Shown piece after piece: positions 9,580-21,043 of a stretch of DNA of 64,000 bases. Source of the stretch: Pseudopyrenochaeta lycopersici (lineage: Eukaryota > Ascomycota > Dothideomycetes > Pleosporales > Pseudopyrenochaetaceae); assembly GCA_003313425.1 (NCBI GenBank), contig NHZP01000003.1, positions 1,178,001-1,242,000 on the forward strand. Direction: 5' to 3'. The number at the start of each line of letters is the position of its first letter. Positions within the stretch are counted from its first letter, which is position 1. Under the pieces are notes generated by a model. That model was not told the DNA's origin. It saw only the letters and a list, made by a program, of their open reading frames with translations, and did no database searches. Position numbers and translations under genes: made by a program.

Positions 9580-11478
9580 ATGGACAGCAATGGACATGAA
9601 AACAATGGCGGGCTGGTGACCCCAGATACAGACTTGACTTCGGATCAATTAGGTGGGGATACTCTTGTCCCGAAACTCCTTTCTATCAACGCCGGTGACC
9701 ATCTAGAGCTCGACCAGCACGGAGGTCAGGCCAACGATGTATTGCCGTACCAACATGTTCGAATGCTGGGACATGGCGGAAGTGCAAGCGTGGAGATGAT
9801 CAAAGATAGAAACACCGGATCTCTCTACGCAAGAAAGGTCTTTAAAAACGTCTACACACGCAATTTGAAGGACGCAAAACAGAAACTCCTCAACGAAGTT
9901 CAAATCATGCGGAGGCTCTCCTCCCACGATCACATAATCAGAGTCCACGCCACGTACATTATCAAAAGAGAGCTAGCTATTATCCTCGACCCCGTTGCCG
10001 ATGGCGGAGACTTGGCCGGTTTCTTGCAGAACTACCAAGACAACGGATACTCACTCTACTATGATGCGAATCTTGGGGCTGAGCGTCGGGAGCAGAATAA
10101 GATCCTCCAAAGAGCATTTGGGTGTCTTATTTCCGCACTGGCGTTTATGCACCGACAAACTATAAGACATAAAGATATCAAGCCCCAGAACATTCTCATC
10201 CACCAAGGCTCGGTCATCTACACGGATTTCGGACTGTCCTATGACTTTGGCGACATCGGACAAAGTACTACCACCGGGCTTCCGCAAGGAATCACCAGGA
10301 GATACTGCGCGCCAGAGGTCGCCGACTGGGGAAGCCGAAACTCCAAGTCGGATATATTTTCCCTGGGCTGCGTGTTTCTCGAGATCCACCAAGCTCTTGA
10401 GCCAGGCTCCCGATACTACAAACATATTGATGGGCCGTATCATGAAGTACTCAAATCCGGGCCTGGTGAAGTCATGTTTTCGTACGATTGGGGATTCGAC
10501 ACGCGATTCGACATGGTCAGATCAATGGTGCGGATTGACCCTAAAGCGAGGCCGTCCGCTGTAGACCTTGTCAGGTCATTGACAGATGGTCTTGAAAGGA
10601 AAAGGCTTTTCTGTCGCAGCTGTATGAAAGCTAACAAAGACCTTGGTAAATGAAAATGCCCGCAGTATCATCTATACAAATCTTCTAACGTCTGCGCAGT
10701 AAAGCAGTCACTATCGTCACCAGAGCAGGAGAGTGATTCATTGATATACGCCACCTGTTGTGGCATTGACCTGAAGAATGAGCAGGAGTTTAGTCAACAT
10801 CTCGAAGCGGCCCATCCTGTAGATGCGGCCCGTCACCCTCTTCGCCCGGCCGAGAATGTGACTGAGCCCTCCAGCGAGACCAGTCACGCCATCGAAGTAA
10901 TAACTGAAGAGCGGTTGGCCAAGCTCAACTCGATATATGAACAGGAAAGATCATCACGACGGGCCATACTTCCAGCAATGACAGAATCTTTATCCAGACT
11001 TTCGAGTCCAGCCGCAAAAATAGAGCCGAGGAAAGAAAAGCCACTCCACTCCAATAGTGTATCAAGAGGAAACTCACCAGACAACGCGTTCAGATCATTT
11101 GGGCCTGTCTCTGATGTCTCAAGTTTACCACCGGACTCGAGCTTGGACTTTGACTCCTTTCTAATACCAGGAAAAAGACGCGACTCACAATATCTCACGG
11201 GTTCAACAATGGCTGATGCCCAACATGACACTCTCAGCGAACGGGAGGACAAGCCCTTTGCAAGAACAGGGGCAAGTAGTAGTAGGTCCCGAAGCGCTGA
11301 CAGTGCCCAAGCACGGCACGTCGACACAAATACAGTGGAAAAGGCCCAGAAGGAGGCCCAGGAAGAAGACGATAATAGCTTTTTTGAGTCTTCGGAATAC
11401 AACAGGAGGCGGCGCAGAGCGGAGAGAGCTCAAGCCAGACAGGCGAGGATGGGAGGAGGTCGTGTAGAATTTTCATGA
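9580..11478 (+). CDS. Protein kinase with zinc-finger-like C-terminal region, two exons, 614 aa
   Basis: Exons are 9580-10645 and 10700-11478; the 54-nt intron has a GTAAAT donor and a TCTAAC branch site, and splicing avoids a TGA just after the donor. The N-terminal kinase domain (about residues 57-345) shows a glycine loop GHGGSAS (64-70), the ATP-binding Lys86 in ARKVF, the catalytic loop HKDIKPQN (197-204, HKD instead of the usual HRD), DFG (216-218) and CAPE (244-247), so it looks active. Beyond it are a Cys pair (CRSC) and a CC...H...H arrangement ending HLEAAH, reminiscent of a C2H2 finger, then a Ser-rich disordered tail with a basic end (RRRRRAERAQARQAR). Kinase-plus-finger proteins of this kind form expanded families in filamentous ascomycetes; the substrate is unknown. 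It converges on NOT1. Confidence 0.85.
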
Positions 11479-12846
11479 GAATGTGCAAGATATAAAAGAT
11501 GCAATGAAACTCCATCAAATCATGAGTTGAGTTTCGGAAAAGGCTTTACCTTTGGGTTGGCCACAAGAAATCAGGTCATGGCAAGATGTAAGACTCAGTT
11601 GACAAGGAGGATGTGACTAGCTTTTGGAGTAATCAGTCCGCCCGAAGAGGCCGGAGTACGCCATTAACAATGACACAAAAATCCCACATATTAATCAACA
11701 AGGCCGCCACCGCTCTGAATCTGGCAGCAATTTTTGATCATATTCCCGGCTCCCCTTTGAATATCGGTCAAGTCAACTACCATTCTACCAGGTACCTTTA
11801 CCACGCCACCCAATGTTCCTCGGTAAACAAATAAGAGTTCGGCGACATTTCTATCACCAATTGCAGCAACAATTAAAACAGGACAGGAATTATCATACTA
11901 ATCCCATGATGTCAATGAAGCTGGGTGGAATAGTCACAGAACCACGCAGCTAAGTGTCGAGTGACAGCTTCGAGGTCACAGACTTGTAGATGCATTCTGT
12001 AAAGATATCATCTCAATTGACTTCGCAGCGTACGAGCAATAGAAAGCAGCTCTCGTCATTGAAAAAAAAAGGTGCTGGAAGTGAGGGCTTCTGTGCAACA
12101 TCCCCTTCGGGTAGTCGCGGTCCAACCAATAGAATCTTGAAAGAGAGTGGTATGCCTGCTGGATAGAAAGGAAAGATATCACACTTAGAAAGAGCCAGGC
12201 AATGGGAAAGCAGTAACACCGTTCGTCATAGTATCCTACAGTATATGCACGAGCGTCGATTGATAAACGCCTTCGCCACTAGCTATCCTTCCAGTCATCC
12301 ATCCCCGGTAGTTCGCCGAGCAAATGCTACTCTACAAGAAGAATGCGCAAGGGAAACTAGTAGTAACTCATCGCAGTGAACGTAGAAATAGAAACCCAAC
12401 CGTGAAACTCCGTGCTTTTTTGTATCGCCAAGGAACAAAGAGAGCCAAGTACACAAAAGTCCATTATACCCATCTGCTCCCGTCCACAGTACGATCATAA
12501 ACCTTGTTTGCCTGCCAGCCCAAAGGAAGTGTAAAAACCGTAGCGTGCCGAGAAGTAATTGCCAGATGTGCAAGGATGTAGGAATTAGGATGAGCTTACA
12601 AAACGACTAAGCTCTCTGGCCATGCAAAATAGTTCGGCTCCGAAGAACATAAACTATAGAGCCCATTACGCACGCAAATGCAATGATCAGAACATATTGG
12701 TACTGCTGACCGGATGTCCAAATGATGTAGTGGTTGATGATGAGCATGCCGAGTCTCGAATCGTAAGTGACATACTAGCCGACTAAGCTAGCGGTAGAGG
12801 ACTCTGTTGCGCATGCGTGAAGAGAGCACTGAGAAGGCGTTCAACC
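11479..12846. other. Convergent intergenic region between the kinase gene and NOT1
   Basis: This 1.4 kb contains both 3' flanks. Only short stop-bounded frames occur on either strand, and I see no repeat, RNA gene or conserved motif. Confidence 0.5.
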
Positions 12847-15800
12847 TTAAGTTGGCGACAGGTTAGCGTTACCCGAAAATCGATTCTCAAGAAGGGAACG
12901 TACTTCGGGCGCCGCCTTGACGAACGGCAGCTCCCAGAACGCATATGTGCGGTTCTTTAAAATTTCCAGTAGGGTGATAATGAGACCCCATGGGTGGGGA
13001 CGATGGACCAGTAGGCGCTCCAAAAGCACCCGCGTAATCGTCTCCTGAATCTCCAGCACTTGCGAATCACTATTAGGAGGGCCAAAGAGGTGCAGGAGCG
13101 CGTAGCTGTAAAAATGTGTATGCGTGTTCGGGAAGCGCAGCTGGTTTGCAATTGCACTGATGAAGTGGAACCTCGCTTCAGGATGGAAACCTTTGGCCAG
13201 TCTCTCTATGACTTTGGCAGCAGCACTATTGCCGTCGAATAGTGGCGGGCTGACTCCTGCGGCACCCAAAGTCGCAATTCCAATGTAGAGAGTTATGGCG
13301 TGTATTAAAACTGGGTTTGCTGTTGTTGGAATCAGTTCGAAAGACGCAGACTTCGCCTGTGGATAGTACACGACTTGGCAAATCTTTTCTACATCAGTAT
13401 TCTTGATCTCTGAATCCTTCAGTAAAGCGTCGATAGCGTTCTTGATACCTGCATCACTAAGGATCTGCTCGATATCTGAGCGGATGATTGGTGCCTGGAT
13501 CTCAGTCTCAAGTCGATCCACCTTAAGTCCTGCGCTGAAAGGATCAGGCATTTCAAGGATAGTAGAGGGGTATGCGCTGACTATCAAGTTCCGAAGTTGC
13601 GTGCAGTGCATTGGAATGGCATTACAAAATCGGAAATGGTTCTCGACAAGAAATTCTGGAAAGTCGTGATGAATGACGAGTAGTACTCGCAAGACGCCAC
13701 GGTAGAATTGCTGGGCCATGAGTGTCTCCCCAGTGGGCTTGACCAGTTGTCCAGTAAAGACCAAGAGCGTTTCCATGAGTTGAGCATAGACATCCCAGCG
13801 TTCGTCCTTCTCGCGCTCCTCCAACATGGCGGGGATGAAGATACGATGGGCAATCAGCGCCAGCCAGGAAAATGTGAAGCGCTGGAAGTGGCTTGGCTGC
13901 AAGATTAGAAGGGCTCTAGCTACAGCAAGGAAGATGTCGGCCTTTTGATCGGCCAAGGCTTCATCCTTGACAGCTTCGTTGAGTCGGAAGAGGATGGTGG
14001 AAAAGAGTTTGAAGAAGACTTTCTGGTTGAAGGCATCTCCACGAGTATTATGGTGGTTGCAGAGGACAAGTACAACGACCACAAGTATCTGGTCAAGATA
14101 CCTCGCCTTACTTTCCTTTACAGCTCCGTCTTGCTCTCCTTGATAAGTGACAAGATCGACAATGAGTGTTCCGAGCGCATCGACCTTGATGGTAGCCAGG
14201 TCTTCGTTTCCTGTACCATATGGAAGAGCGTGCTCGCGGTCATATGCAACGACAGAGGCATCAACGCAAGTGCGGATGAATTCGATAGACGATTCCTGAG
14301 TTTCCAGCACCTTTTGCTGATGGAGCTGGTAAATGAAGGCGCCGACCGTCTTCTTTGGGGCCTCGGAATGCTGTAGATGCACCCACTCGTCAAAGACGTA
14401 TTCGAGTTGGTCCTTGTGTCCGGATGCCGGCGGGGTAAGAGAGCCTTCAGCGGGCGATGCCTGCAGATTGGCGATCACGCGTTTACCAAGCTCAAACGTG
14501 TCGTCTTCTGCCAACCAGTTCGTGAGAGCGTCAATAGATTGAGCAAAGTCCGCACGGAAAGCACTTGGGTGCTCATTCAATAGCAGCTCCTCCATTAGAC
14601 TAGAAAGCATTTCCACTGCAGCAACACGCCGCTCCTGGATAGCCTTTGCTATGGTAGTGTTCAATCGATGCATATCCATTAAACTCACTTCCATAAGAGC
14701 CACCATAACAGTGGCCTTGAAGATTCGATCATCGTCATGGAGTGTGGCGAGCCACATCAAGACCTGTCGAGACGTCTGAACAGACAGCTGACACAAGTGG
14801 CTTAGAAGATGAGCCATCACTTCAATCTCCAAGCGGCTCAATGAATCTGAGAAGAGGTGGTTCGTAACTTGGCCAGCAATGCGGAAAGCCCAGGTATCTT
14901 TGTTGGGTCCAGCAAATTCAATACTTGAAATGAGCTGGTCGAATACCTGGTGAATGGTGCTGCTGCCAGGAAGAAGGTCACTAATGCGCTCCTCGGGAGC
15001 CTCTTTGATTACACGTGTGAGCTCGATCAAGAGATCTTCGGCGCCACGTTGGCCACGCTCCGGGCCGGACGCGTCCATGTAGCCGTTCATTTGTTGCTGC
15101 GCAGGGGGAGCATGCGATGCTGGGAGATTCTGTAGCCGTGGTTGCTGTGTCGGTTGACGCGGCTCTGCGGGTGCAGCACCCGGAGTCGGCAAATTCGGCA
15201 CTGCGGCGAATTGGTCTTGAAGGACATCGGGTACTTGTCGTCCGCTATCTTGCGACGTGTTGTTTACATGGGGTGCACCTCGCGATTGCCTGCCAAAGTC
15301 CTCGTAAATGGCCAACTGTTCCCTGTTTAGACCGCCAGCTGTTTGCTTGTATGGTTCGGGAATATAGAAGGCCCAAGGGCTTATGTTGGCGTCTTTGAAG
15401 GGCTCATTTGGCCGTGTGCTGCGGAAAATTCGGCGGATTCGAACTGCCTCTTCAATCTGCATATCGATCTCTGCTAGAGAGGACATCTCAGCAGCCTGTT
15501 CGACAGTATTGCACACAAGATCGAGATTGTCGTTGACAAACATCAAAATGTGCCCCTCAGGAAGAGCTTGCTCGGGAAGATCCCTCGCCGTGACGCGAAT
15601 GTTGTTCTGGATGCTCATACGCAAAGGCTCTTTGCAGGTCACGAGGGCCAGGGCACCTGACAAGGCCTTTACGACGGTGTGGGCTGCGTTGCGGAGCTTC
15701 TCCTCATCTGGCTCCATAGCGAAGTCTTTGTTGATGAGCTGCGAGGTCGAGATAGCAGCGATAGTGACAGATCGTTCCACGACAGGAGCAATGATTTCCT

Positions 15801-18800
15801 GAATAGCTTGGTTAACAGCAGTCAGGAAGATCTTCTTGAGGGCCGCGGGGGGGACCACGCTGTTTCCTGACGGCGGGTATTGCAGCTGATTAGTAAAGTC
15901 GGGTAGTGCAGCCGTGATTGCTGCGGATGAGAAACGTTCACTGGGGCCTCGGGCACGGTTCAGGCTCATGATGGACAGATCACCAAATGCTTCCATCCCA
16001 TCTGTCACCATCGGCCCAAGGAACTCTTCATCAGCTTGTGGCCGTGCCCGAATGCTGTTGGTAGGCTCGATCTCTTTGTGGTCCAAGTCCAAACCCTTAC
16101 AGAGGACCTCAATCTCGAACTTCTGGTTGAGCTTCAAATCGGCGAAATGATACAGCTCCATGAGCACACCCAGGATCTCCGTTAACCACGGATTAGGTGG
16201 CCTGAAAATGGCGGAATTGGCAGCTTGAACCAGCACCTTGCAAGTGAATGGGATCACGAGTAATAGACGGTCGGTATCGTATCCTTCGTGCAATAGGTCC
16301 TTAAAAGATATGTTCCGAAATTTGATTGGCTGGTCACGCGCGATTGTCAAAGAGCCGAGCCAAGACCCCAAATTCTTCAAGTGGCCACGCTCTGTCGAAC
16401 CCAGCGTTGAATCGGTGTTGAGCATGCGGATGACACTGGCATAGGTCTCGCGAAGTACCTCGGCCCAAAGCATCTTGTCGTTGAAGAGATCCAACATGTC
16501 GAGGTACAGTTGTTGGAAATTTGGCTGCATCTTCGCACGCTCCTCGACCAGATAGTTGGCGAACCATTGATGATGCCTTTCCTCGACCGCTTCAGTTAGA
16601 TTGTTGATCTTGTCGCGCAAGTTGCGTTCGGACACATTATTTAGCACAAACAACACCTTGTCTTGGACATCTTCGTTCGGGTCTTCGTAGAGCTCAGGTC
16701 TCAGGGGCGGGTCAATGTGAAGGCAGGTGAATTTTGGTACAGCAGATTCTTGTTGGAGGGCATCTTCGATGCCGTTGCCGTTCGTCAGCCCGTTGCCATT
16801 ATGGCCGTCACCGTTCACCTCGCCCACTTGTTGTCCGACCACCTCTTCGGCCTTGGCAAAGATCTCAGTCCCTTGGAGTCCCGGAACAATCAGGAGCTGG
16901 TCGCAGTAGTTTGGCCACTCGGAAAGTCGGCTCGAGAAGTGAAGGAGGGCTTGGAGTCCAAATTTGTACATGGAATCTTCAGGTCTGTATTCTTGAACAG
17001 CCTCCAGTACCATCGCTAACCCCACTTGAAGCGCAATCCGGGATAGGAGATTAAAGTTGATGATTCCACCAAAAAGCACGGCGGTTGTGGCCAGCGCCTC
17101 CAGCGGGTATTCGCCAAAGCAGTTGTACTCGTCGAATAAGCCATGGATCATGCAGGCAAATAGCTCTTGTTCAGCAGGATCGCGCGATTCCTTGTATTTC
17201 TTCAAAACCGAAATGATATCGCGCACGTCACTTTCGCCGCTATACATATTCTTGAAATGCTCCTGCATTTTCTTGTCGGCGTCTTCGGGAAGACCATTTC
17301 CGTTCTGGCCGTTGGCGTCAATTACATCATCAACGCCTTCGCCATAGTTGATCAAACGGGGATATGCCTGAATACAATTTCGTTGCAACGGCAGTAGTTC
17401 TTGTTCAGGGAGTCCACATTCCGCCAAGAACCAGAGTAGCGGATAGACAGTCTTGACGGCTAGTGGTAGGCTAAGAGGGTGATGGTCATCTCGTACGCGC
17501 TGCATCTCCTCTGCTGCTCGAGCACTCAGGAAGTTGGTCAATATGCGACGGAAAAGTGGGCCAGCCTGTTCGAATGTCTGCTGCAACCAGGGCTCGACTT
17601 CGAACTTGCCACGTGCATGTGCCTGCGCGGCGAGGTCTAGGCTGATATCAGTATTACTGCGGATCAAAGCCTCGAGCCAGTCATTCGCCTCTGCATGCTC
17701 GAGCACAAGCGTAAGTGTCATAGAGTCAGCATTGTAGGCATCCACGAATCGGTCCACAAGCCATTGGAGGTCTTGTTGCCACAGCCCGTATAGGACGAAA
17801 TTATAGATGGGGAGTTTCTTGTGAAAGTAAGGGTCGAACAACTGCTTGAGAGCCTGCTCCTGTAAGGCGCCCCAGGGTTTGGGAACAGCAGCCGCTGCTA
17901 CCAGAAACTCAGCTGTGTGTGGATTGATAACCATGTCAGGTATGCCCATCAGCTGCGCGGTATGGTACGTTTCGGATGTCCGGAAGATCATGCTGAATAG
18001 CGCACCGGTAGCGTCAAGAGAAACAAAGGGATGTTTGACAGCCTGCTCTGCGAAAGCTTTGATGTCATCAGAGGCACCTTCGAAGGTCTTCATTGAGTAT
18101 GAAGCACGTAAACGTGGGATCTGGGAAACATCCAGCTCCTGGGGTGTACATGACAGGTAGCAGAGCAGGAAGTACAAGTGTGTCAAATCGTGCTGCCATG
18201 TTCCGCCCCACAGCGCCTGGATGTCAAAGGTTTCTGTATCCTGGGCAATTGGAAGTAAGGCGTCGTATATTGACAGAAATTGGTGCTTTTCAATGCGTAG
18301 ATGATCTCGGTCAAATGCGTGTACGACATCCTGCCAGTCCAGTCGCTGCCCAGCTCGGTGCTCTCTCAGTGCCGCTACGAAATTCTTGGTACTGTATCCT
18401 GTTGACAGAGCCAAATACAGTAGCACTGTGGCCACTTGCTGGTAGCTTATATCACGCGTTTCGGCCGATGCAAGCATCTCTTTGCATGCTTCAACCGTTG
18501 CTGTTCCTTGAGGTCCTGCGCGTTGCACCAGCTTCACCAGAGGGTTCCGCGAGCCGTCTGTGAGTTCGACGAGCAGCAGTTTTGACTCAACGATGCCCGG
18601 TATTTGTGTGTGGAAGTGCTGGTATCGCATCTGGACCGCATATGCCAAGCTCATTTTTTTGTCCTCGTCCCATCCTTGCGGCGGGTTTTGTAGTACTCGC
18701 TCGATGAGTGCGGCGACGTAATCGGGGCTCATGTCTTCGGGTTGCGTTGGTTGTGCGATTGCCATGAGCAGGTCATCCCCTACTGTGGACAGAACGGCAT

Positions 18801-19807
18801 CGGCTGATTGGGATTAGTACAAGTGGTGAGACACGTAGCAAGAAGAAGCTCACCTTTTGATTGCAGATCTGTCTTCCTACAAGCAAGCGCTAGTATCGTC
18901 TTTGCGATTGGGTCCAGCTTGAAGTGGGCTACGAATGTTGCCAGGTCGAAGTCGCGAAAGAGATCACCCTCATTGGAGCTTATCGCCTCAGCGATCTTGT
19001 CTGCTTGCTCGGGCTCCTTCCGCAGTTTCTGTAACTCAGTCACGAGGATCTGGTAGCTGCCGTTGGGGTCTGCATTGCGCGCTCCTGTGCCGAAGATATG
19101 GGCTGCGTTGTTCTGGAGCACGCGCCGAAAGTACTTGGAGAAGACCTCCATGCCGTTTGAGTCGACCAGCTGGCAGCGCGTTAACAAGGACGGGAGATAG
19201 GGTACAAACAAGGCAGTTTACGAACCTTCCTAATCTGCTCGGCTTGTGTGTCCCACTTTGAGCGGTCCTTGTCGTCCTTCACTGGACCGAATTGGCTAAG
19301 GAGAAGGAAGATCTGGGCGATGACAATGCGTGAGAGGTTCTGTGGCGAGGCGCCAGAAGGATTAGTTGCGGTGCTGGGTGAGCCTACGGTGCTCGAGGTA
19401 GATAGCGAAGGCGAGGCGCGGACAAGCTTGGAGGCTCCTCCGCCGCTGGTCGACTGTGCACCAACCCCCTGTGAAGCGGCTGCTGCGGCGGAGGAGGCCA
19501 GTTGCGACGAGTTCTGGGGCGCTATGGTCCGGGACCGAGAGGACAGCAGCTGGCTGGCGGGGAGCTGCTGTCCTGCGGGCGAAAAGGGCGACGAGGTCGA
19601 GGATGCGGTCGACGACTTCCGGCTACGGGCCAGGCGCGATGATGCGGGTGGCAGCGAGGGGAAGTTTGAGGTTGCAGGCGAGTGATTTGGACGTGAGCCG
19701 CTGGGCGAGGGCGTGTTGCGCTGTTCGTGGGCGAATGCAGTAGAGATGGGCGTCAGGCGTGTGCTCTGGTTGTGTCTCGGGGCGCCCCAGGGGTGTTGCT
19801 GGCTCAT
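12847..19807 (-). CDS. NOT1: CCR4-NOT complex scaffold subunit NOT1, three exons, 2277 aa
   Basis: NOT1 is the scaffold of the CCR4-NOT deadenylase and acts in mRNA decay and translational repression. Exons on the minus strand are 19807-19226, 19169-18854 and 18782-12847; the lengths sum to exactly 2278 codons including stop. The first 190 residues are a Ser/Pro/Ala-rich disordered extension, then NLSRIVIAQIFLLLSQFGPV and, across intron 1, the conserved VDSNGMEVFSKYFRRVLQ. Further on I see the TTP-binding-type region (about 815-905, with ELFACMIHGLFDEY and FGGIINFNLLSRIAL), the CAF1-binding MIF4G region (about 1000-1210, SWLGSLTIARDQPI and NPWLTEILGVLMELY), the CAF40-binding DUF3819 region (about 1280-1410) and the C-terminal NOT1 domain (about 1900-2260, QLRNLIVSAYP, ERLLVHRPHPWGLIITLLEI). 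Intron 1 has an unusual GTTCGT donor; intron 2 has GTGAGC. The length is normal for the family. Confidence 0.96.
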
Positions 19808-21043
19808 CGAAATGGCGTTTCCATGAGCAGCGCGTGGGCCGTCGAGAAGAGGGTGCGTGGAGATGGGGGATGTTGGAGGGTCGAGTTTTAGCTATGGGGT
19901 CGTGGTAGATGTCGATATGCCCGTCGCGCTTGCACGGACAGTAGCCTTGGCGCACAATCGAGGGACACCTGCAACCAGAGACGGACTCGCACAGCAGATG
20001 CACGTCTTCACAAACGGCGTGCAATGTCAGGAGGATGCCGCGTTTTTAGAATTTCTCTTTGTGCAAAGGTTGCCAATTCAGCAGCATATTAATTACACGT
20101 GTAAACGGATTGGGCTGCGCTTGGCCGATGCTGGAGCGTGATGAGGCTTTGAGTCGGCCATACCCCACACTTGTCCAAGACGTTGTACACCTCCTTGTCT
20201 CGAACCATCTCTACTGAAAGACAATCCAATCATCCTGTTCCTACATGGATGCAACCTTGAAGGGCCTTGGCACTACTCCGAAAGACACTTTAGCCCTCGT
20301 TATTTTTCGGTGTGAAGGCTGTTCAATACTTCGTCCTCCGGCAGGACATATCACCCAAAGGACGACCATCACCACTATTGTAGACACGATTACCTTTTGA
20401 ATGGTTGACAGTATAACGGAATAGATATGCTGACGCAGACGCAACAAACTATACCGCAGAGAGGAGCGCAATTCTTTGTCTTGCCTCCACAGCCGGAGTC
20501 GATTGCAGATCTGGGAAAGATGATAAAACCGGGCCATATTCTAGTTTCAGGAATTTCACTACCCCTTACGGCTAATCCTACAAAAGCGCAGAAGACGTCG
20601 AGGGTGTGCAGGATAGATATTCGCTAGCATTGCACCTAAGATTCGCGTTTAGAGAGCTGACTGCAAGAGCTGCTCCACTGCTAACTATGACCAGTCGCAT
20701 CAGAACACAATTCCTTCATGGAGACCCGATATTGCCCGTGGAGAATAAGTGAATTTCGAAAAGAGCTCCGTCGTTGTTTAATTGCAAGGTGTGGTCGTCT
20801 TCGAGGCGCTATAGGGCTGAGCTTAGCGCTTTCCCTCGCGTTACTATGGAGACATGGCACATCAACAGAACGGAGCACCCGCACACCCTGGTCAACCACC
20901 CCAACACCTAGTCCTGGTCTCTGTGTCTCGAGTACGATACCGAAACTCAATATCTTAACTGACTATTCTTTCCAAACTTTCGCTTTCACACGTCGCGCCC
21001 GCTGTCATAAACACCACTCGCCGAACCAGTAAACACCGGCGCC
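19808..21043. other. Divergent intergenic region between NOT1 and the F-BAR/SH3 gene
   Basis: The 1236 bp should contain both promoters. A 66-codon ATG frame at 20427-20627 (plus) and an overlapping 98-codon frame at 20241-20537 (minus) both look mildly protein-like, but neither joins to other exons or matches a family I know. The 80 bases before 21044 are C/T/A-rich, as in fungal leaders. Confidence 0.45.

Noticed and set aside
20241..20627. Two overlapping opposite-strand frames (plus 20427-20627, minus 20241-20537) that look mildly protein-like
   Set aside because: They conflict with each other, are short, lack splice partners and match nothing I know; kept only as a note in the intergenic entry.
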